Positions 16,591-26,926 of a DNA stretch of 64,000 nucleotides are shown piece by piece; position 1 is the stretch's first letter, and each line of letters opens with the position of its first letter. Source of the stretch: Caballeronia telluris (GTDB lineage Bacteria; Pseudomonadota; Gammaproteobacteria; Burkholderiales; Burkholderiaceae); assembly GCF_001544495.1 (NCBI RefSeq), contig NZ_FCNZ02000008.1, positions 62,001 through 126,000 on the forward strand. Direction: 5' to 3'. The translations under genes were made by a program, and so were the position numbers. The notes under the pieces are model-generated. The model had not been told where the DNA came from. It saw nothing but the letters and a program-made list of their open reading frames with translations, and did no database searches.

Positions 16591-17832
16591 ATGCAAACGA
16601 GCATCGACAAAGCCGCGCTCAGTGCGGCGCCTTCCGTTTCCGCGCCGCCGGCCGCCGCGCAACGCACGGTCTATTCGGTCCTGGGTGCGATCAGCTTCTC
16701 GCATCTGCTGAACGACATGATCCAGTCGCTGATCCTCGCGATCTATCCGATGTTCAAGAGCCAATTCGCGCTCTCGTTCGCGCAAATCGGGCTCATCACG
16801 CTGACCTACCAGATCACGGCGTCGCTGCTGCAGCCGCTCGTCGGCCTCTACACCGACAAGCATCCGAAACCCTGGTCGCTGCCCGTCGGCATGGGCTTCA
16901 CGCTTTGCGGGCTGCTCCTGATGTCGGTCGCGGGCAACTTCCCGACGCTGCTCGTCGCGGCGGCGCTCGTCGGCTGCGGGTCGTCGGTGTTCCATCCGGA
17001 ATCGTCGCGGGTGGCGCGCATGGCCTCGGGCGGCAAGCACGGTCTCGCGCAGTCGCTCTTCCAGGTGGGCGGCAACGCCGGTTCGTCGCTCGGGCCGCTC
17101 CTCGCCGCGCTGATCGTGATCCCGCACGGACAGAAGAGCATCGCGTGGTTCTCGGCGGCGGCGCTGGTCGCGATCGTCGTGCTGGCTAACATCGGGCGCT
17201 GGTACAAGCGCCATCCCGCGGCAAAGAAAGGCCGCGCGCACGCCGCGCATGCCACCCTGCCGCGCAACAAGGTGATTCTCGCGATGAGCGTGCTCGTGCT
17301 GCTCGTGTTCTCCAAGTACTTCTACATGTCGAGCATCATGAGCTACTTCACGTTCTATCTGATCAGCAAGTTCGGGCTGTCGGTGCAAAGCGCGCAGGTG
17401 CATCTGTTCGTGTTCCTCGCGGCGGTCGCGGCGGGCACGATCATCGGCGGGCCGGTCGGCGACCGGATCGGGCGCAAGGTCGTGATCTGGGTGTCGATTC
17501 TCGGCGTCGCGCCGTTCACGCTGCTGCTTCCCTACGCGAACCTGTTCTGGACCGGCGTGCTGTCGGTGATCATCGGGCTCGTGCTGGCGTCGGCGTTCTC
17601 GGCGATCCTCGTCTATGCGCAGGAACTGATTCCGGGCAAGGTCGGGATGGTGGCGGGGCTCTTCTTCGGCTTCGCGTTCGGCATGGGCGGCGTGGGCGCC
17701 GCGGTGCTCGGCCATCTCGCCGATACGACCAGCATCGACTACGTGTACAAGCTCTGTTCGTTCCTGCCGCTGATCGGCATGCTGGCCGTGCTGCTGCCGC
17801 GCACGTCGGAGCCGAAGCCGAAAACGGCCTGA
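16591..17832 (+). CDS. MFS transporter, fosmidomycin-resistance (Fsr) type
   Basis: 413 residues with 12 predicted membrane helices. The opening helix SHLLNDMIQSLILAIYPMFK and the region GCGSSVFHPESSRVARMASGG are strongly reminiscent of E. coli Fsr (406 residues), an inner-membrane drug/proton antiporter. GGPVGDRIGRK is the typical MFS loop 8-9 motif. The start ATG at 16591 gives the family length; 59 additional in-frame residues upstream are rejected. A strong terminator follows at 17857. Real substrate unknown. Confidence 0.88.
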   Translation: MQTSIDKAALSAAPSVSAPPAAAQRTVYSVLGAISFSHLLNDMIQSLILAIYPMFKSQFALSFAQIGLITLTYQITASLLQPLVGLYTDKHPKPWSLPVGMGFTLCGLLLMSVAGNFPTLLVAAALVGCGSSVFHPESSRVARMASGGKHGLAQSLFQVGGNAGSSLGPLLAALIVIPHGQKSIAWFSAAALVAIVVLANIGRWYKRHPAAKKGRAHAAHATLPRNKVILAMSVLVLLVFSKYFYMSSIMSYFTFYLISKFGLSVQSAQVHLFVFLAAVAAGTIIGGPVGDRIGRKVVIWVSILGVAPFTLLLPYANLFWTGVLSVIIGLVLASAFSAILVYAQELIPGKVGMVAGLFFGFAFGMGGVGAAVLGHLADTTSIDYVYKLCSFLPLIGMLAVLLPRTSEPKPKTA

Positions 17833-17856
17833 CGACGCTCTTCACGCTTGCTTGCG

Positions 17857-17896
17857 AAAACGCCCGCTTCGACGCTGTCGAAGCGGGCGTTTTTTT
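17857..17896 (+). terminator. Rho-independent terminator after the Fsr-like gene
   Basis: A 13 bp perfect GC-rich stem (17861-17873 with 17877-17889), a 3-nt loop and seven T residues follow the MFS stop by about 25 bp. AAAA on the left side makes the structure partly usable in the other direction for the convergent prpE gene, whose stop lies 20 bp further on. Confidence 0.9.
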
Positions 17897-17915
17897 GATG
17901 CGCATGACGCGTGTT

Positions 17916-19814
17916 TCAGCCTCCCGCGCCGAGCGCCGCCTTCACCTGCTGCAACGCGCCGATGTCCTCGATGGTCGGCAGATCGCCCGGTTCGCGCCCT
18001 TCCGCGAGCGCGGCGATCGCGCGACGCAGGAGCTTGCCCGAGCGCGTCTTCGGCAGCATCGAGACGAAATGCACGCGCGCCGGCCGGGCGATCGCGCCCA
18101 GTTGCGTATCGACGGTATGCGCGAGTTCCGCTTCCAGTCCTTCGCGCACGCCCGGCGCGTTCAGGCGATCCGCGTCGCGCAGCACGACGAACGCGAACGC
18201 CGCCTGCCCCTTCACCGCATCCGCGACGCCGACGACCGCCACTTCCGCCACCGCCGGGTGGCTGGACAGCGCTTCCTCGATCTCGCGCGTGCCGAGCCGG
18301 TGCCCCGCCACGTTGATGACGTCATCGGTGCGGCCGAGGATAGAGACATAACCGTCGTCGTCCTGCACGCCCCAGTCGAAGGTGGAATAGACCTGCTGGT
18401 TCGGCACGCTCTTCCAGTATGTATCGACGAAACGTCGGTCGTCGCCCCACACGGTCTGCATGCAGCCGGGCGGCAGCGGATAGCCGAGCGCGATCACGCC
18501 CTTCTCGCCCGGCGCGCAGATGTCGCCTGTCTGCTCGTCGCGCAGGCTGAGGTTGAAGCCCATCGACGGCACGCCCGGCGAGCCGAGCTTCGGCGGCAGA
18601 TCTTCGATGCCGTGCGGGATCGCGATCATCGGCCAGCCGGTTTCGGTCTGCCAGTAATTGTCGACGACGGGTTTTCTGAGCGCGCCCTGGATCCATTGCG
18701 CGGTCGGTTCGTCGAGCGGCTCGCCCGCGAGGAAGAGCGTGCGCAGGCTCGACAAATCCGCCTGCTGCATCAGCTGCGGGTCTTGCTTTTTCAGCACGCG
18801 GATCGCGGTCGGCGCGGTGAACATCAGGTTGATCCTGTACTGCTCGACGAGCCGCCACCAGACGCCGCCGTCCGGGCGCACCGGCGTGCCTTCGTACATG
18901 ACGGTCGTGAGCCCGGCGATCAGCGGCGCATAGATGATGTAGCTGTGGCCGACCACCCAGCCGATATCCGACGGGGTGAACATCACGTCGCCCGCCGCGC
19001 CCTGGAAGATGTGTTCCATCGATGCCGCGAGCGCGACCGCGTAGCCGCCGACATCGCGCTGCACGCCCTTCGGCCGCCCGGTCGTGCCCGACGTGTAGAG
19101 CACATACGACGGCTCGTTCGATTCGAGCCATTCGCACTGCACGCAGGCATCGAAGAACTGTTCGCGCAGCGGTTCGTAGGCGATGAGATACGGCGCCTGC
19201 AGGCGCTCCGGGGCGAGCTGGCGGTCGATCAGAAGCACCTGCGGCACCTTGTATTCGGCGCGCGAAAGCGCTTCGTCGACGAGCGGCGTGTAGTCGATCA
19301 CCTTGCCCGCGCGCGCGCCGGCGTCGGCGGTGATGATGAGCGCGGGCTTCGCATCGTCGATGCGGGCCGCGAGATTCGGCGCCGCGAAGCCGCCGAACAC
19401 GACCGAATGAATCGCGCCGAGCCGCGCACAGGCGAGCATCGCGAAGAGCGCTTCGGCAATCATCGGCAGATAGATCAGCACGCGATCGCCCTTCTTCACG
19501 TGCAGCGAGCGCATCACGGCCGCCATCCGGTTCACTTCGGCATGCAGTTCCGCATACGTGTAGCGGCGCTCGATGCCCGTCTCGGTGGAAACGTAGATCA
19601 GCGCATCCTGCTGCGCGCGCGACGCGAGGTGACGGTCGACCGCGTTGTAGCAGAGATTCGTGCGCCCGCCGACGAACCAGCGCGCGAACGGCGGGCGGCT
19701 GTCGTCGAGCACCTTCTCGAACGGGGTTTCCCAGTGGATGCGGCGTGCCTGTTCGCCCCAGAATGCCTCGGGCGCTTCGATCGAACGGCGAAACTCCTCG
19801 CGATAAGTCGTCAT
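17916..19814 (-). CDS. prpE: Propionate-CoA ligase
   Basis: 632 residues of the ANL (acyl-CoA synthetase) family. N-terminal residues 1-60 match the ACAS_N module (FWGEQARRIHWETPFEKVLD). YTSGTTGRPKG is the P-loop, DNYWQTETGWP the A5 motif and GRTDDVINVAGHR the hinge/A8 motif. K in PKTRSGKLLRR (near residue 590) is the catalytic and acetylation-regulated lysine. The sequence pattern matches PrpE more closely than acetyl-CoA synthetase Acs. It activates propionate to propionyl-CoA for the methylcitrate cycle. No prpBCD genes are nearby, so it appears to be a stand-alone copy. ATG at 19814 preceded by GGGAGCGA. Confidence 0.9.
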   Translation of the reverse strand: MTTYREEFRRSIEAPEAFWGEQARRIHWETPFEKVLDDSRPPFARWFVGGRTNLCYNAVDRHLASRAQQDALIYVSTETGIERRYTYAELHAEVNRMAAVMRSLHVKKGDRVLIYLPMIAEALFAMLACARLGAIHSVVFGGFAAPNLAARIDDAKPALIITADAGARAGKVIDYTPLVDEALSRAEYKVPQVLLIDRQLAPERLQAPYLIAYEPLREQFFDACVQCEWLESNEPSYVLYTSGTTGRPKGVQRDVGGYAVALAASMEHIFQGAAGDVMFTPSDIGWVVGHSYIIYAPLIAGLTTVMYEGTPVRPDGGVWWRLVEQYRINLMFTAPTAIRVLKKQDPQLMQQADLSSLRTLFLAGEPLDEPTAQWIQGALRKPVVDNYWQTETGWPMIAIPHGIEDLPPKLGSPGVPSMGFNLSLRDEQTGDICAPGEKGVIALGYPLPPGCMQTVWGDDRRFVDTYWKSVPNQQVYSTFDWGVQDDDGYVSILGRTDDVINVAGHRLGTREIEEALSSHPAVAEVAVVGVADAVKGQAAFAFVVLRDADRLNAPGVREGLEAELAHTVDTQLGAIARPARVHFVSMLPKTRSGKLLRRAIAALAEGREPGDLPTIEDIGALQQVKAALGAGG

Positions 19815-19876
19815 TCGCTCCCTCTGATAGCAGTGTGCAGTCTGCTTCAGAGCATAGAGCAGCCCGACAGGGCGTG

Positions 19877-20377
19877 CTAGAGAGGGACCGCCCTATGCGC
19901 GCGGCGGCGGACGGGCGCCGCATCCGCGCGCGGTTCGGCCGGCGAGTGCTTGAGCAGCACGGGCGCGAGATCGACGGCCACCCGCATGCTCGACACCACG
20001 ACCGTGCGCACGCCGCCGTGCGCTGTGACGATGCGCCACGCTTCGCGCGTCGTCGCGCGTGCTTCGATGCGCGGTTCGATCACGATGAAGCCGCGGCAGT
20101 ACGCCGCGAGCGTCGCCGACTGCGCGCGCAGCCACGCGGTGCGCAGGCGCGTGTCGTCGAGGGTTTCGTCCGCGCCGTGCTCCGACACGATGACGAACGG
20201 CGTCTTCAGCGCGAGCAGGCGCTGCATTTCGACGCGCCACGCGAACGCATAACCCGGCTTCACCGCGCGGCGGCGCAGCCGCACGAGCGGGAAGCGGCTC
20301 GCGTCGTGCATCGGCTGGTCGGGGGGCTGGATGGCCGCGGCCGTCGCGGAGGTCGGAGCGAGGTCGGAAGCAATCAC
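19877..20377 (-). CDS. Unrecognised protein, second gene of a Fur-box operon
   Basis: 166 residues from a GTG whose bases overlap the TGA of the preceding ORF (GTGA), a translational-coupling arrangement. An ATG 23 codons further in (MHDASRFPL) is the alternative. The core alternates hydrophobic strands and helices (TPFVIVSEHGADETL, CRGFIVIEPRIEA, RTVVVSSMRVAVDLAPVL), suggesting a small alpha/beta fold like STAS/SpoIIAA, but I do not recognise the family. The C-terminal 25 residues are basic. The operon carries a Fur operator within its promoter, which suggests iron control. No membrane segments. Confidence 0.65.
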   Translation of the reverse strand: MIASDLAPTSATAAAIQPPDQPMHDASRFPLVRLRRRAVKPGYAFAWRVEMQRLLALKTPFVIVSEHGADETLDDTRLRTAWLRAQSATLAAYCRGFIVIEPRIEARATTREAWRIVTAHGGVRTVVVSSMRVAVDLAPVLLKHSPAEPRADAAPVRRRAHRAVPL

Positions 20378-20622
20378 AGCGGTTTCGGGCTCCAGTAGTT
20401 GAAGGCGGCGACGAAGTTGCCCCACTGCGACCGGCGCGCCTTCACCCGTCTTTTCGACGCCTTCGGCGCGGCGCGCTCGCTTTGCGCGGGCGCGCAGACG
20501 GCGCTCGTCGCCCACGCACGACGCGTGGTGTCGAGCACCTTCGCCGCGTTCACGGAGATCGCGACGGCGGGCGTGTCGAGGGGTATTGCGGATGAATTCG
20601 GTTCAGTTGACGCGCGTGGCAT
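20374..20622 (-). CDS. Unrecognised small basic protein, first gene of a Fur-box operon
   Basis: 82 residues from ATG 20622, preceded by AAGGGG six bases upstream. The N-terminal half is Ala/Ser/Thr-rich; the centre is very basic (SKRRVKARRSQWG) and the protein ends AAFNYWSPKPL. It does not resemble HemP or bacterioferritin-associated ferredoxin, small proteins often found behind Fur boxes. It overlaps the next gene by 4 bp. Function unknown; the Fur palindrome 35 bp upstream implies expression under iron limitation. Coding status is supported by promoter, ribosome site and coupling rather than homology. Confidence 0.55.
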   Translation of the reverse strand: MPRASTEPNSSAIPLDTPAVAISVNAAKVLDTTRRAWATSAVCAPAQSERAAPKASKRRVKARRSQWGNFVAAFNYWSPKPL

Positions 20623-20650
20623 GTCGGGCCCCTTGTCTCGTGCGAAACCT

Positions 20651-20679
20651 ATTGTATTGAGAATCATTCTCAACTACAA
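20651..20679 (-). promoter_or_regulatory. Promoter with a perfect Fur box as its 17 bp spacer
   Basis: On the minus strand TTGTAG (20674-20679) and TACAAT (20651-20656) form a -35/-10 pair separated by exactly 17 bp. The spacer is TTGAGAATGATTCTCAA (20657-20673), containing the 7-1-7 palindrome TGAGAAT-G-ATTCTCA characteristic of Fur operators. Fur with Fe(II) bound here would block RNA polymerase. The -10 lies 28 bp before the start codon of the 82-residue ORF. Confidence 0.85.
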
Positions 20680-20711
20680 GCGGGTTTATGCCGATGGAAG
20701 CGCGACGCGAC

Positions 20712-21476
20712 TCAGGAGCGTGAGCGCAGAAAGCGCGACAGGATGCCGGACGAATACGCCCCGGCGATCGCCATGAGAAATTCGGCGAAGGAAGCGGGCG
20801 CGGCGGCGTCGGCGGTATCGGAGATCGTGCGCACGACCGCGCACGGCACGCCGTACTCGTAGCAGACCTGCGCGAGCGCGGCGCCTTCCATCTCGACGGC
20901 GAGCGCGTCCGGCAAGACTTCGCGCAACGCGAGCACGGCATCGTGGCTCGCGATGAAGCGGTCGCCGCTCACGATCAGACCGCGATGCACGCGCGGGCGG
21001 CTCACCGTGAAGCGCTCCCGCAGCGTATCGCCGGCCTGTTCGAGAAACGCCTCGGACGCGGCGACGAGCAGCGCGCTCAGTTCGGGGGAGGTTTCGAAGC
21101 GCGCTTTGTCGAGCAGCGGCACCTCGAAGCGCGGAAAGAGCGGCGACGCGTCGAGGTCGTGCTGCAAAAGCGTGTCCGCGACAACGATGTCGCCCACCTG
21201 CACATCCGCGTGCACGCCGCCCGCGACGCCGGTGAACACGATCGCCTCCGCGCCGAATTCGTGGATGAGCGCGGTGGCCGTCGTGGCGGCGGCGACCTTG
21301 CCGATGCGCGCGAGCGTCGCGACACACCGCACGCCATGCGCCTCGCCGACGTGATATTCGCGCTGGCCGAGCGTGATCGTTTCGACTTCGCCTGTGGCGC
21401 GCATATCCGCGATGAGGTCGCCGAGTTCCTGCGGCAGCGCCGCCATGATGCCGAGCATCTCGACTCGCCCCGTCAT
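20712..21476 (-). CDS. mtnN: 5'-methylthioadenosine/S-adenosylhomocysteine nucleosidase
   Basis: 254 residues of the PNP/UDP phosphorylase-like family. MLGIMAALPQELGDLI carries the conserved N-terminal acid; VFTGVAGGV is the nucleoside-binding loop; ALAVEMEGAALAQVCYEY and VVRTISDTAD supply the ribose-binding Glu and catalytic Asp. It cleaves adenine from methylthioadenosine and S-adenosylhomocysteine, feeding methionine salvage and the activated methyl cycle. The ATG at 21476 overlaps the uvrD stop (ATGA), implying coupling. An internal start at MLGIM (21458) would match the E. coli N-terminus more closely. Confidence 0.9.
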   Translation of the reverse strand: MTGRVEMLGIMAALPQELGDLIADMRATGEVETITLGQREYHVGEAHGVRCVATLARIGKVAAATTATALIHEFGAEAIVFTGVAGGVHADVQVGDIVVADTLLQHDLDASPLFPRFEVPLLDKARFETSPELSALLVAASEAFLEQAGDTLRERFTVSRPRVHRGLIVSGDRFIASHDAVLALREVLPDALAVEMEGAALAQVCYEYGVPCAVVRTISDTADAAAPASFAEFLMAIAGAYSSGILSRFLRSRS

Positions 21477-23842
21477 TCCACGGCTTGCAGCTTCGCGACC
21501 GCGAGCGCGAGCCATTTTTCGCCGTGCCGCTTGAAGCGAACCTGCGCGCGGGCATCGGCGCCCGAGCCTTCGAGCGCCGTGACCGTGCCTTCGCCGAACT
21601 TGTTGTGAAACACCGCCTGGCCGACCTTGAAGCCGGTTTCGGCGGCGCGCTGCTGGTTGGCGAACGCGGGCACGGGCGCGCCCGCATCGGGATTCACATA
21701 ATCCGACGACGACGACCGCTCGCGTCCGGGCCGCGCGAACCAGTCGCGGCCCCAGCCGGCGTTATCCGCGCGGCCGCCCCAGCGCGCGCCCGCTTCCGCC
21801 TTCGGCGTGAGCCACTTGAGCGAGCCTTCGGGCAACTCGTCGAAGAAACGCGAGCGGATGTTGTAGCGCGTCTGGCCGTGCAGCATGCGGCTCTGCGCGA
21901 ACGAGAGATAAAGCCGCTCCTTCGCCCGCGTGATCGCCACGTAGGCGAGCCGGCGCTCTTCCTCGAGGCCGTCGGTTTCCTGCGCGCTGTTCTCGTGCGG
22001 AAAGAGGCCCTCTTCCAGCCCGGTGATGAACACCGCCGTGAATTCGAGCCCCTTCGCCGCGTGCACCGTCATCAGCTGCACGGCGTCCTGGCCCGCCTGC
22101 GCCTGGTTGTCGCCCGCTTCGAGCGACGCGTGCGAGAGAAAGCCCGCGAGCGGCGTCATCGTGTCGGGGTTTTGCGCGGGATCGGCGGGACTCGCGGCAT
22201 CCAGCACGTCGACGGAAGGATCGTCGGTCGCGAGCGCGATTTCCGGCGCGGCCGTCGCGCCCGGCCGCAGCGGAATCGAGCGCGCGGGCGTGTCGAGCCC
22301 GTAGCCTTCTTCGCTGACGAACGCCGCCGCCGCGTTGACCAGTTCCTGCAAATTCTCCAGCCGGTCCTGCCCTTCGCGCTCGGTTTCGTAGTGCGCGGCA
22401 AGTCCGCTCGCGCGGACCACGTATTCGACCGTCTCCGGCAGGCTCATCTGCTGCGTCTCGGCGCGCATTTTCGCGACGAGCGTCGCGAACGCGCCGAGGC
22501 TCGAACCCGCCTTGCCCGCCACGTAGGGCACAGCGGCCGCCATCGAACAGTTGTAGAGACGCGCCGCGTCGGCGAGTTGCTCGATCGAGCGCGCGCCGAT
22601 GCCGCGCGTCGGGAAATTCACGACGCGCGCGAACGCGGTGTCGTCGTTCGGGTTGTCGATCAGGCGCAGATACGCGAGCGCGTGCTTCACTTCCTGCCGC
22701 TCGAAAAAGCGCAGCCCGCCATAGACGCGATAGGGAATGCCGGCGTTCACGAGCGTGTGCTCGATCGTGCGCGACTGCGCGTTGCTCCGGTACAGCACCG
22801 CGATCTCGCCGCGCGAAAGGCCCGTGTTGATCAGCGCCTTGATTTCCTCGACGATCCAGCCCGCTTCCTGCGAATCCGTCGCCGCCTCGTAGACGCGCAC
22901 CGGCTCGCCGTGTCCGGCGTCCGTGCGCAAGTTCTTGCCGAGCCGTCGCGAGTTGTTCGCGATCAGGAAGTTGGCCGTGTCGAGAATATGGCCGTGCGAG
23001 CGGTAGTTTTGCTCCAGCTTGATCAGATTGCGCACGCGGAATTCGCGCTCGAAGTCGTGCATGTTGCCGACGTTCGCGCCGCGAAACGCGTAGATCGACT
23101 GGTCGTCGTCGCCGACGGCGAAGATCGCGTTGTGCTCGCCCGCGAGCATCTTCAGCCACGCGTACTGGAGCTTGTTGGTGTCCTGGAATTCGTCGACGAG
23201 AATCTGCCGGAACCGCGCCTGGTAATGCGCCCGAAGCGGCGGATTGTGCGCGAGCAGTTCGTAGCAGCGCAGCAGCAGCTCCGGAAAATCGACGACGCCC
23301 TCGCGCTGGCATTGTTGATCGTAGGCTTCGTACAGTTCGACGAACTTGCGATTGAACGCATCGGTCGCATCTACGTCTTTCGGACGCAGACCCTGCTCCT
23401 TCGCGTTGTTGATGAAGTACTGGAGATTCTTCGCCGGATACTTCTCGTCGTCGATGTTCAGGCCCTTCATCAGACGCTTGATCGCGGAAAGCTGGTCGGC
23501 GGTGTCGAGGATCTGGAACGTCTGCGGCAGGCCGGCGTCGCGGTAATGCGCGCGCAGCATGCGGTTGCACAAGCCGTGGAACGTGCCGATCCACATGCCG
23601 CGCGTGTCGATCGGCAACAGCGCGGAGAGACGCGACATCATCTCGCGCGCGGCCTTGTTCGTGAACGTGACGGCGAGAATGGTCGACGGCGACGCATAAC
23701 CCTGCTGGATCAGCCACGCGATGCGCGTGATCAGCACGCGCGTCTTGCCGCTGCCGGCGCCCGCGAGGATCATCGCCGGCTCGTTCGGCAGCGTCACGGC
23801 GGCGAGTTGTTCGGGATTCAGGTTGGCAAGCAGATCGGGCAT
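21473..23842 (-). CDS. uvrD: ATP-dependent DNA helicase UvrD/PcrA
   Basis: 789 residues of superfamily 1A helicases. AGAGSGKTR (residues about 27-35) is Walker [11 protein letters not shown] is Walker B (motif II); [13 protein letters not shown] is motif III; EQNYRSH is motif [14 protein letters not shown] is motif [15 protein letters not shown] is motif VI. The C-terminus has the Tudor-like tail [14 protein letters not shown] typical of PcrA/UvrD. It unwinds DNA 3' to 5' in mismatch and nucleotide excision repair. A perfect TATAAT lies 27 bp upstream. I saw no LexA box. Overlaps mtnN by 4 bp. Confidence 0.95.
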   Translation of the reverse strand: MPDLLANLNPEQLAAVTLPNEPAMILAGAGSGKTRVLITRIAWLIQQGYASPSTILAVTFTNKAAREMMSRLSALLPIDTRGMWIGTFHGLCNRMLRAHYRDAGLPQTFQILDTADQLSAIKRLMKGLNIDDEKYPAKNLQYFINNAKEQGLRPKDVDATDAFNRKFVELYEAYDQQCQREGVVDFPELLLRCYELLAHNPPLRAHYQARFRQILVDEFQDTNKLQYAWLKMLAGEHNAIFAVGDDDQSIYAFRGANVGNMHDFEREFRVRNLIKLEQNYRSHGHILDTANFLIANNSRRLGKNLRTDAGHGEPVRVYEAATDSQEAGWIVEEIKALINTGLSRGEIAVLYRSNAQSRTIEHTLVNAGIPYRVYGGLRFFERQEVKHALAYLRLIDNPNDDTAFARVVNFPTRGIGARSIEQLADAARLYNCSMAAAVPYVAGKAGSSLGAFATLVAKMRAETQQMSLPETVEYVVRASGLAAHYETEREGQDRLENLQELVNAAAAFVSEEGYGLDTPARSIPLRPGATAAPEIALATDDPSVDVLDAASPADPAQNPDTMTPLAGFLSHASLEAGDNQAQAGQDAVQLMTVHAAKGLEFTAVFITGLEEGLFPHENSAQETDGLEEERRLAYVAITRAKERLYLSFAQSRMLHGQTRYNIRSRFFDELPEGSLKWLTPKAEAGARWGGRADNAGWGRDWFARPGRERSSSSDYVNPDAGAPVPAFANQQRAAETGFKVGQAVFHNKFGEGTVTALEGSGADARAQVRFKRHGEKWLALAVAKLQAVE

Positions 23843-23868
23843 GAGGGATGTCTTCCGGTGGGTCGAAC

Positions 23869-23874
23869 ATTATA
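23869..23874 (-). promoter_or_regulatory. -10 element of the uvrD promoter
   Basis: A perfect TATAAT on the minus strand lies 27 bp before the uvrD ATG. The hexamer 17 bp further upstream is a poor match to TTGACA, so the call rests on the -10 and its position. Confidence 0.45.
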
Positions 23875-23939
23875 AGACCGCTCCGATGGCGACGTTCGGC
23901 GCCGCCGCCCCGATTCGTCCGACGCTCGTCGCGAAACCT

Positions 23940-23945
23940 TATAAT
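23940..23945 (+). promoter_or_regulatory. -10 element of the valS promoter
   Basis: A perfect TATAAT lies 48 bp before the valS ATG in the 151 bp divergent region shared with uvrD. The -35 region is weak. The T-rich leader after it (around 23961-23980) may be part of the 5' untranslated region. Confidence 0.45.
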
Positions 23946-23993
23946 TGGCTGTTCATCCGCATTTTTTCACGCATTTTTCGGCAGATTCCACAC

Positions 23994-26861
23994 ATGAGCG
24001 ACAGCACGCTTGCGAAGAGCTTCGAGCCCCACGACATCGAGTCCCAATGGGGCCCGGAATGGGAAAAACGCGGTTATGCCGCTCCTGATTTCAAGCCGGG
24101 CGCGAAGAATTTCTCGATCCAGCTGCCGCCGCCCAACGTCACCGGCACGCTGCACATGGGCCACGCGTTCAACCAGACCATCATGGATGGCTTGACGCGC
24201 TATCACCGCATGCTCGGCGACAACACGCTCTGGGTGCCGGGGACGGATCACGCGGGCATCGCGACGCAGATCGTCGTCGAGCGCCAGCTCGATGCCAAGG
24301 GCGTCTCGCGCCACGACCTCGGCCGCGAGGAATTTTTGAAGCGCGTCTGGGCGTGGAAACAGGAATCCGGCTCGACCATCACGAACCAGGTGCGGCGCCT
24401 CGGCGCGTCGATCGACTGGTCGCGCGAATATTTCACGATGGACGACAAGATGTCGGCTGCCGTGCGCGACGTGTTCGTCACGCTTTACAAACAGGGCCTG
24501 ATCTATCGCGGCAAGCGCCTCGTGAATTGGGACCCGGTGCTCGGCACTGCGGTGTCCGACCTTGAAGTGGTCAGCGAAGAGGAAAACGGCAGCCTCTGGC
24601 ACATCAACTATCCGCTGCCGGACGGCTCGGGCCATGTCACGGTGGCAACCACGCGCCCCGAAACCATGCTCGGCGACGTCGCCGTGATGGTGCATCCGGA
24701 AGACGAGCGCTACGCGCATCTGATCGGCAAGACGGTCGTGCTGCCGCTTTCCGACCGCGAAATCCCCGTCATCGCCGACGATTACGTCGACCGCGAATTC
24801 GGCACCGGCGTCGTGAAAGTGACGCCCGCGCACGATTTCAACGACTATCAGGTCGGCCAGCGCCACAAGCTGCCGCAAATCGAAATCCTCACGCTCGACG
24901 CGAAGATCAACGACAACGCGCCCGCTAAATATCGCGGCATGGATCGCTTCGAGGCGCGCAAGCAAGTGGTCGCGGACCTCGAAGCGCTCGGCCTGCTCGA
25001 TTCGGTCAAGCCGCACAAGCTGATGGTGCCGCGCGGCGACCGCACGGGCGTCGCGATCGAGCCGATGCTGACCGACCAATGGTTCGTCGCGATGAGCAAG
25101 CCGGCGCCGGAAGGCACGTTCAATCCGGGCAAGTCGATCGCGGAAACCGCACTCGATGTCGTGCGCGGCGGAGAGATCAAGTTCGTGCCGGAAAACTGGA
25201 CGACCACCTATTACCAGTGGCTCGAAAACATCCAGGACTGGTGCATCTCGCGTCAGTTGTGGTGGGGTCATCAGATTCCCGCGTGGTACGGCGAGAACGG
25301 CGAAATCTTCGTCGCGAAGACGGAAGACGAAGCCCGCGCCGAAGCGCAGTCGCAAGGCTACACGGGCGCGCTCAAACGCGACGACGATGTCCTCGACACC
25401 TGGTTCTCGTCCGCGCTCGTGCCCTTCTCCTCGCTCGGCTGGCCGAATGAGACGAAGGAATTGCAGGCGTTTTTGCCGTCTTCGGTACTGGTGACTGGGT
25501 TCGACATCATCTTCTTCTGGGTCGCCCGGATGGTAATGATGACCACGCATTTCACCGGCAAGGTGCCGTTCGACACCGTCTACGTGCACGGCCTCGTGCG
25601 CGACGCGGAAGGCCAGAAAATGTCGAAGAGCAAGGGCAACACGCTCGACCCGATCGACATCGTCGACGGCATCGGGCTCGATGCGCTCGTCGCCAAGCGC
25701 ACGACCGGCCTCATGAACCCGAAGCAGGCCGCGCAGATCGAGAAAAAGACGCGCAAGGAATTCCCCGACGGCATTCCCGCGTTCGGCACGGACGCACTGC
25801 GTTTCACGATGGCGTCGATGGCAACGCTCGGTCGCAATGTGAATTTTGATTTGGCACGCTGTGAGGGCTACCGCAATTTCTGCAACAAGCTCTGGAACGC
25901 GACGCGCTTCGTGCTGATGAACACCGAAGGGCACGATTGCGGCTTCGGCAAGCCCGGCGCATGCGAGCCGGGCGACTGCGGCCCGGGCGGCTACCTGCAT
26001 TTCTCGCAGGCCGACTTCTGGATCGTGTCGCTGCTCCAGCGCGTGGAGATGGAAGTCGAAAAAGGTTTCGCGGACTACCGCTTCGACAACGTCGCAAGCG
26101 CCATTTACAAGTTCGTGTGGGACGAGTACTGCGACTGGTATCTCGAACTCGCGAAGGTTCAGATCCAGACCGGCACGCCGGAACAGCAGCGCGCCACGCG
26201 CCGCACGTTGCTGCGCGTGCTGGAAACGGTGCTGCGCCTCGCGCATCCGGTGATTCCGTTCATCACCGAGGCGCTGTGGCAAAAGGTGGCGCCGCTCACC
26301 GATGCTTACCCGAAAGGCGCCAGGGAGGGCGAAGCATCGATCATGGTGCGGCGTTTCCCGCAGGCGCAGCCGGAAAAAATCGATGAATCCGCCGAACAGT
26401 GGGCCGCCGAACTGAAAGCGATCATCGATGCATGCCGTAATCTGCGCGGGGAGATGAATTTGTCGCCGGCGGTGAAGGTGCCGATGCTCGCCACCGGCGA
26501 CGCCGCGCGTCTCGCCACGTTCGCGCCCTATGTCCAGGCGCTCGCGCGCTTGTCGGACGTGCAGATCATCGCCGACGAGGCGACGCTCGACAGCCAGGCG
26601 CACGGCGCACCGGTTGCGATCGTCGGGGCGAACAAGCTGGTGCTGAAGGTCGAGATCGACGTCGCGGCGGAACGCGAGCGTTTGTCGAAGGAAGTGGACC
26701 GTCTCACGCACGAGCTGTCCAAGTGCGGCGCCAAGCTTGGAAACGAGAGTTTTGTCGCAAAGGCGCCGGCCGCCGTCGTTGAACAGGAGCGAAAAAGGCT
26801 GGCAGAATACGAAACCACTATCGCAAAGCTTCAGGCGCAATTATTGCGTCTTCCCGCTTGA
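23994..26861 (+). CDS. valS: Valyl-tRNA synthetase
   Basis: 955 residues, class Ia aminoacyl-tRNA synthetase. [15 protein letters not shown] contains the HIGH-type motif (residues about 43-57). GRLAKNRT-type editing-domain elements lie near 210-340 ([19 protein letters not shown]). [12 protein letters not shown] is the ATP-binding KMSKS loop. The last roughly 70 residues form a coiled-coil arm ([18 protein letters not shown]), as in all ValRS. It charges tRNA-Val in the cytoplasm. The start [16 protein letters not shown] matches family N-termini; longer upstream frames overlap uvrD. galU follows 65 bp downstream on the same strand. Confidence 0.97.
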   Translation: MSDSTLAKSFEPHDIESQWGPEWEKRGYAAPDFKPGAKNFSIQLPPPNVTGTLHMGHAFNQTIMDGLTRYHRMLGDNTLWVPGTDHAGIATQIVVERQLDAKGVSRHDLGREEFLKRVWAWKQESGSTITNQVRRLGASIDWSREYFTMDDKMSAAVRDVFVTLYKQGLIYRGKRLVNWDPVLGTAVSDLEVVSEEENGSLWHINYPLPDGSGHVTVATTRPETMLGDVAVMVHPEDERYAHLIGKTVVLPLSDREIPVIADDYVDREFGTGVVKVTPAHDFNDYQVGQRHKLPQIEILTLDAKINDNAPAKYRGMDRFEARKQVVADLEALGLLDSVKPHKLMVPRGDRTGVAIEPMLTDQWFVAMSKPAPEGTFNPGKSIAETALDVVRGGEIKFVPENWTTTYYQWLENIQDWCISRQLWWGHQIPAWYGENGEIFVAKTEDEARAEAQSQGYTGALKRDDDVLDTWFSSALVPFSSLGWPNETKELQAFLPSSVLVTGFDIIFFWVARMVMMTTHFTGKVPFDTVYVHGLVRDAEGQKMSKSKGNTLDPIDIVDGIGLDALVAKRTTGLMNPKQAAQIEKKTRKEFPDGIPAFGTDALRFTMASMATLGRNVNFDLARCEGYRNFCNKLWNATRFVLMNTEGHDCGFGKPGACEPGDCGPGGYLHFSQADFWIVSLLQRVEMEVEKGFADYRFDNVASAIYKFVWDEYCDWYLELAKVQIQTGTPEQQRATRRTLLRVLETVLRLAHPVIPFITEALWQKVAPLTDAYPKGAREGEASIMVRRFPQAQPEKIDESAEQWAAELKAIIDACRNLRGEMNLSPAVKVPMLATGDAARLATFAPYVQALARLSDVQIIADEATLDSQAHGAPVAIVGANKLVLKVEIDVAAERERLSKEVDRLTHELSKCGAKLGNESFVAKAPAAVVEQERKRLAEYETTIAKLQAQLLRLPA

Positions 26862-26926
26862 TCGAGCGTCAGAAGTACTGACATCGCTCGATGTTTCAAT
26901 ACGATTACGAGGATCAGGGTCATCAC

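Noticed and set aside
20374..20622. Possibility that the small Fur-box ORF is hemP or bfd
   Set aside because: No similarity to the HemP C-terminal pattern and no cysteine cluster as in Bfd; left as unknown.
23843..23993. LexA (SOS) box upstream of uvrD
   Set aside because: Only a loose CTGT half-site is present; no CTG-N10-CAG palindrome with reasonable match.
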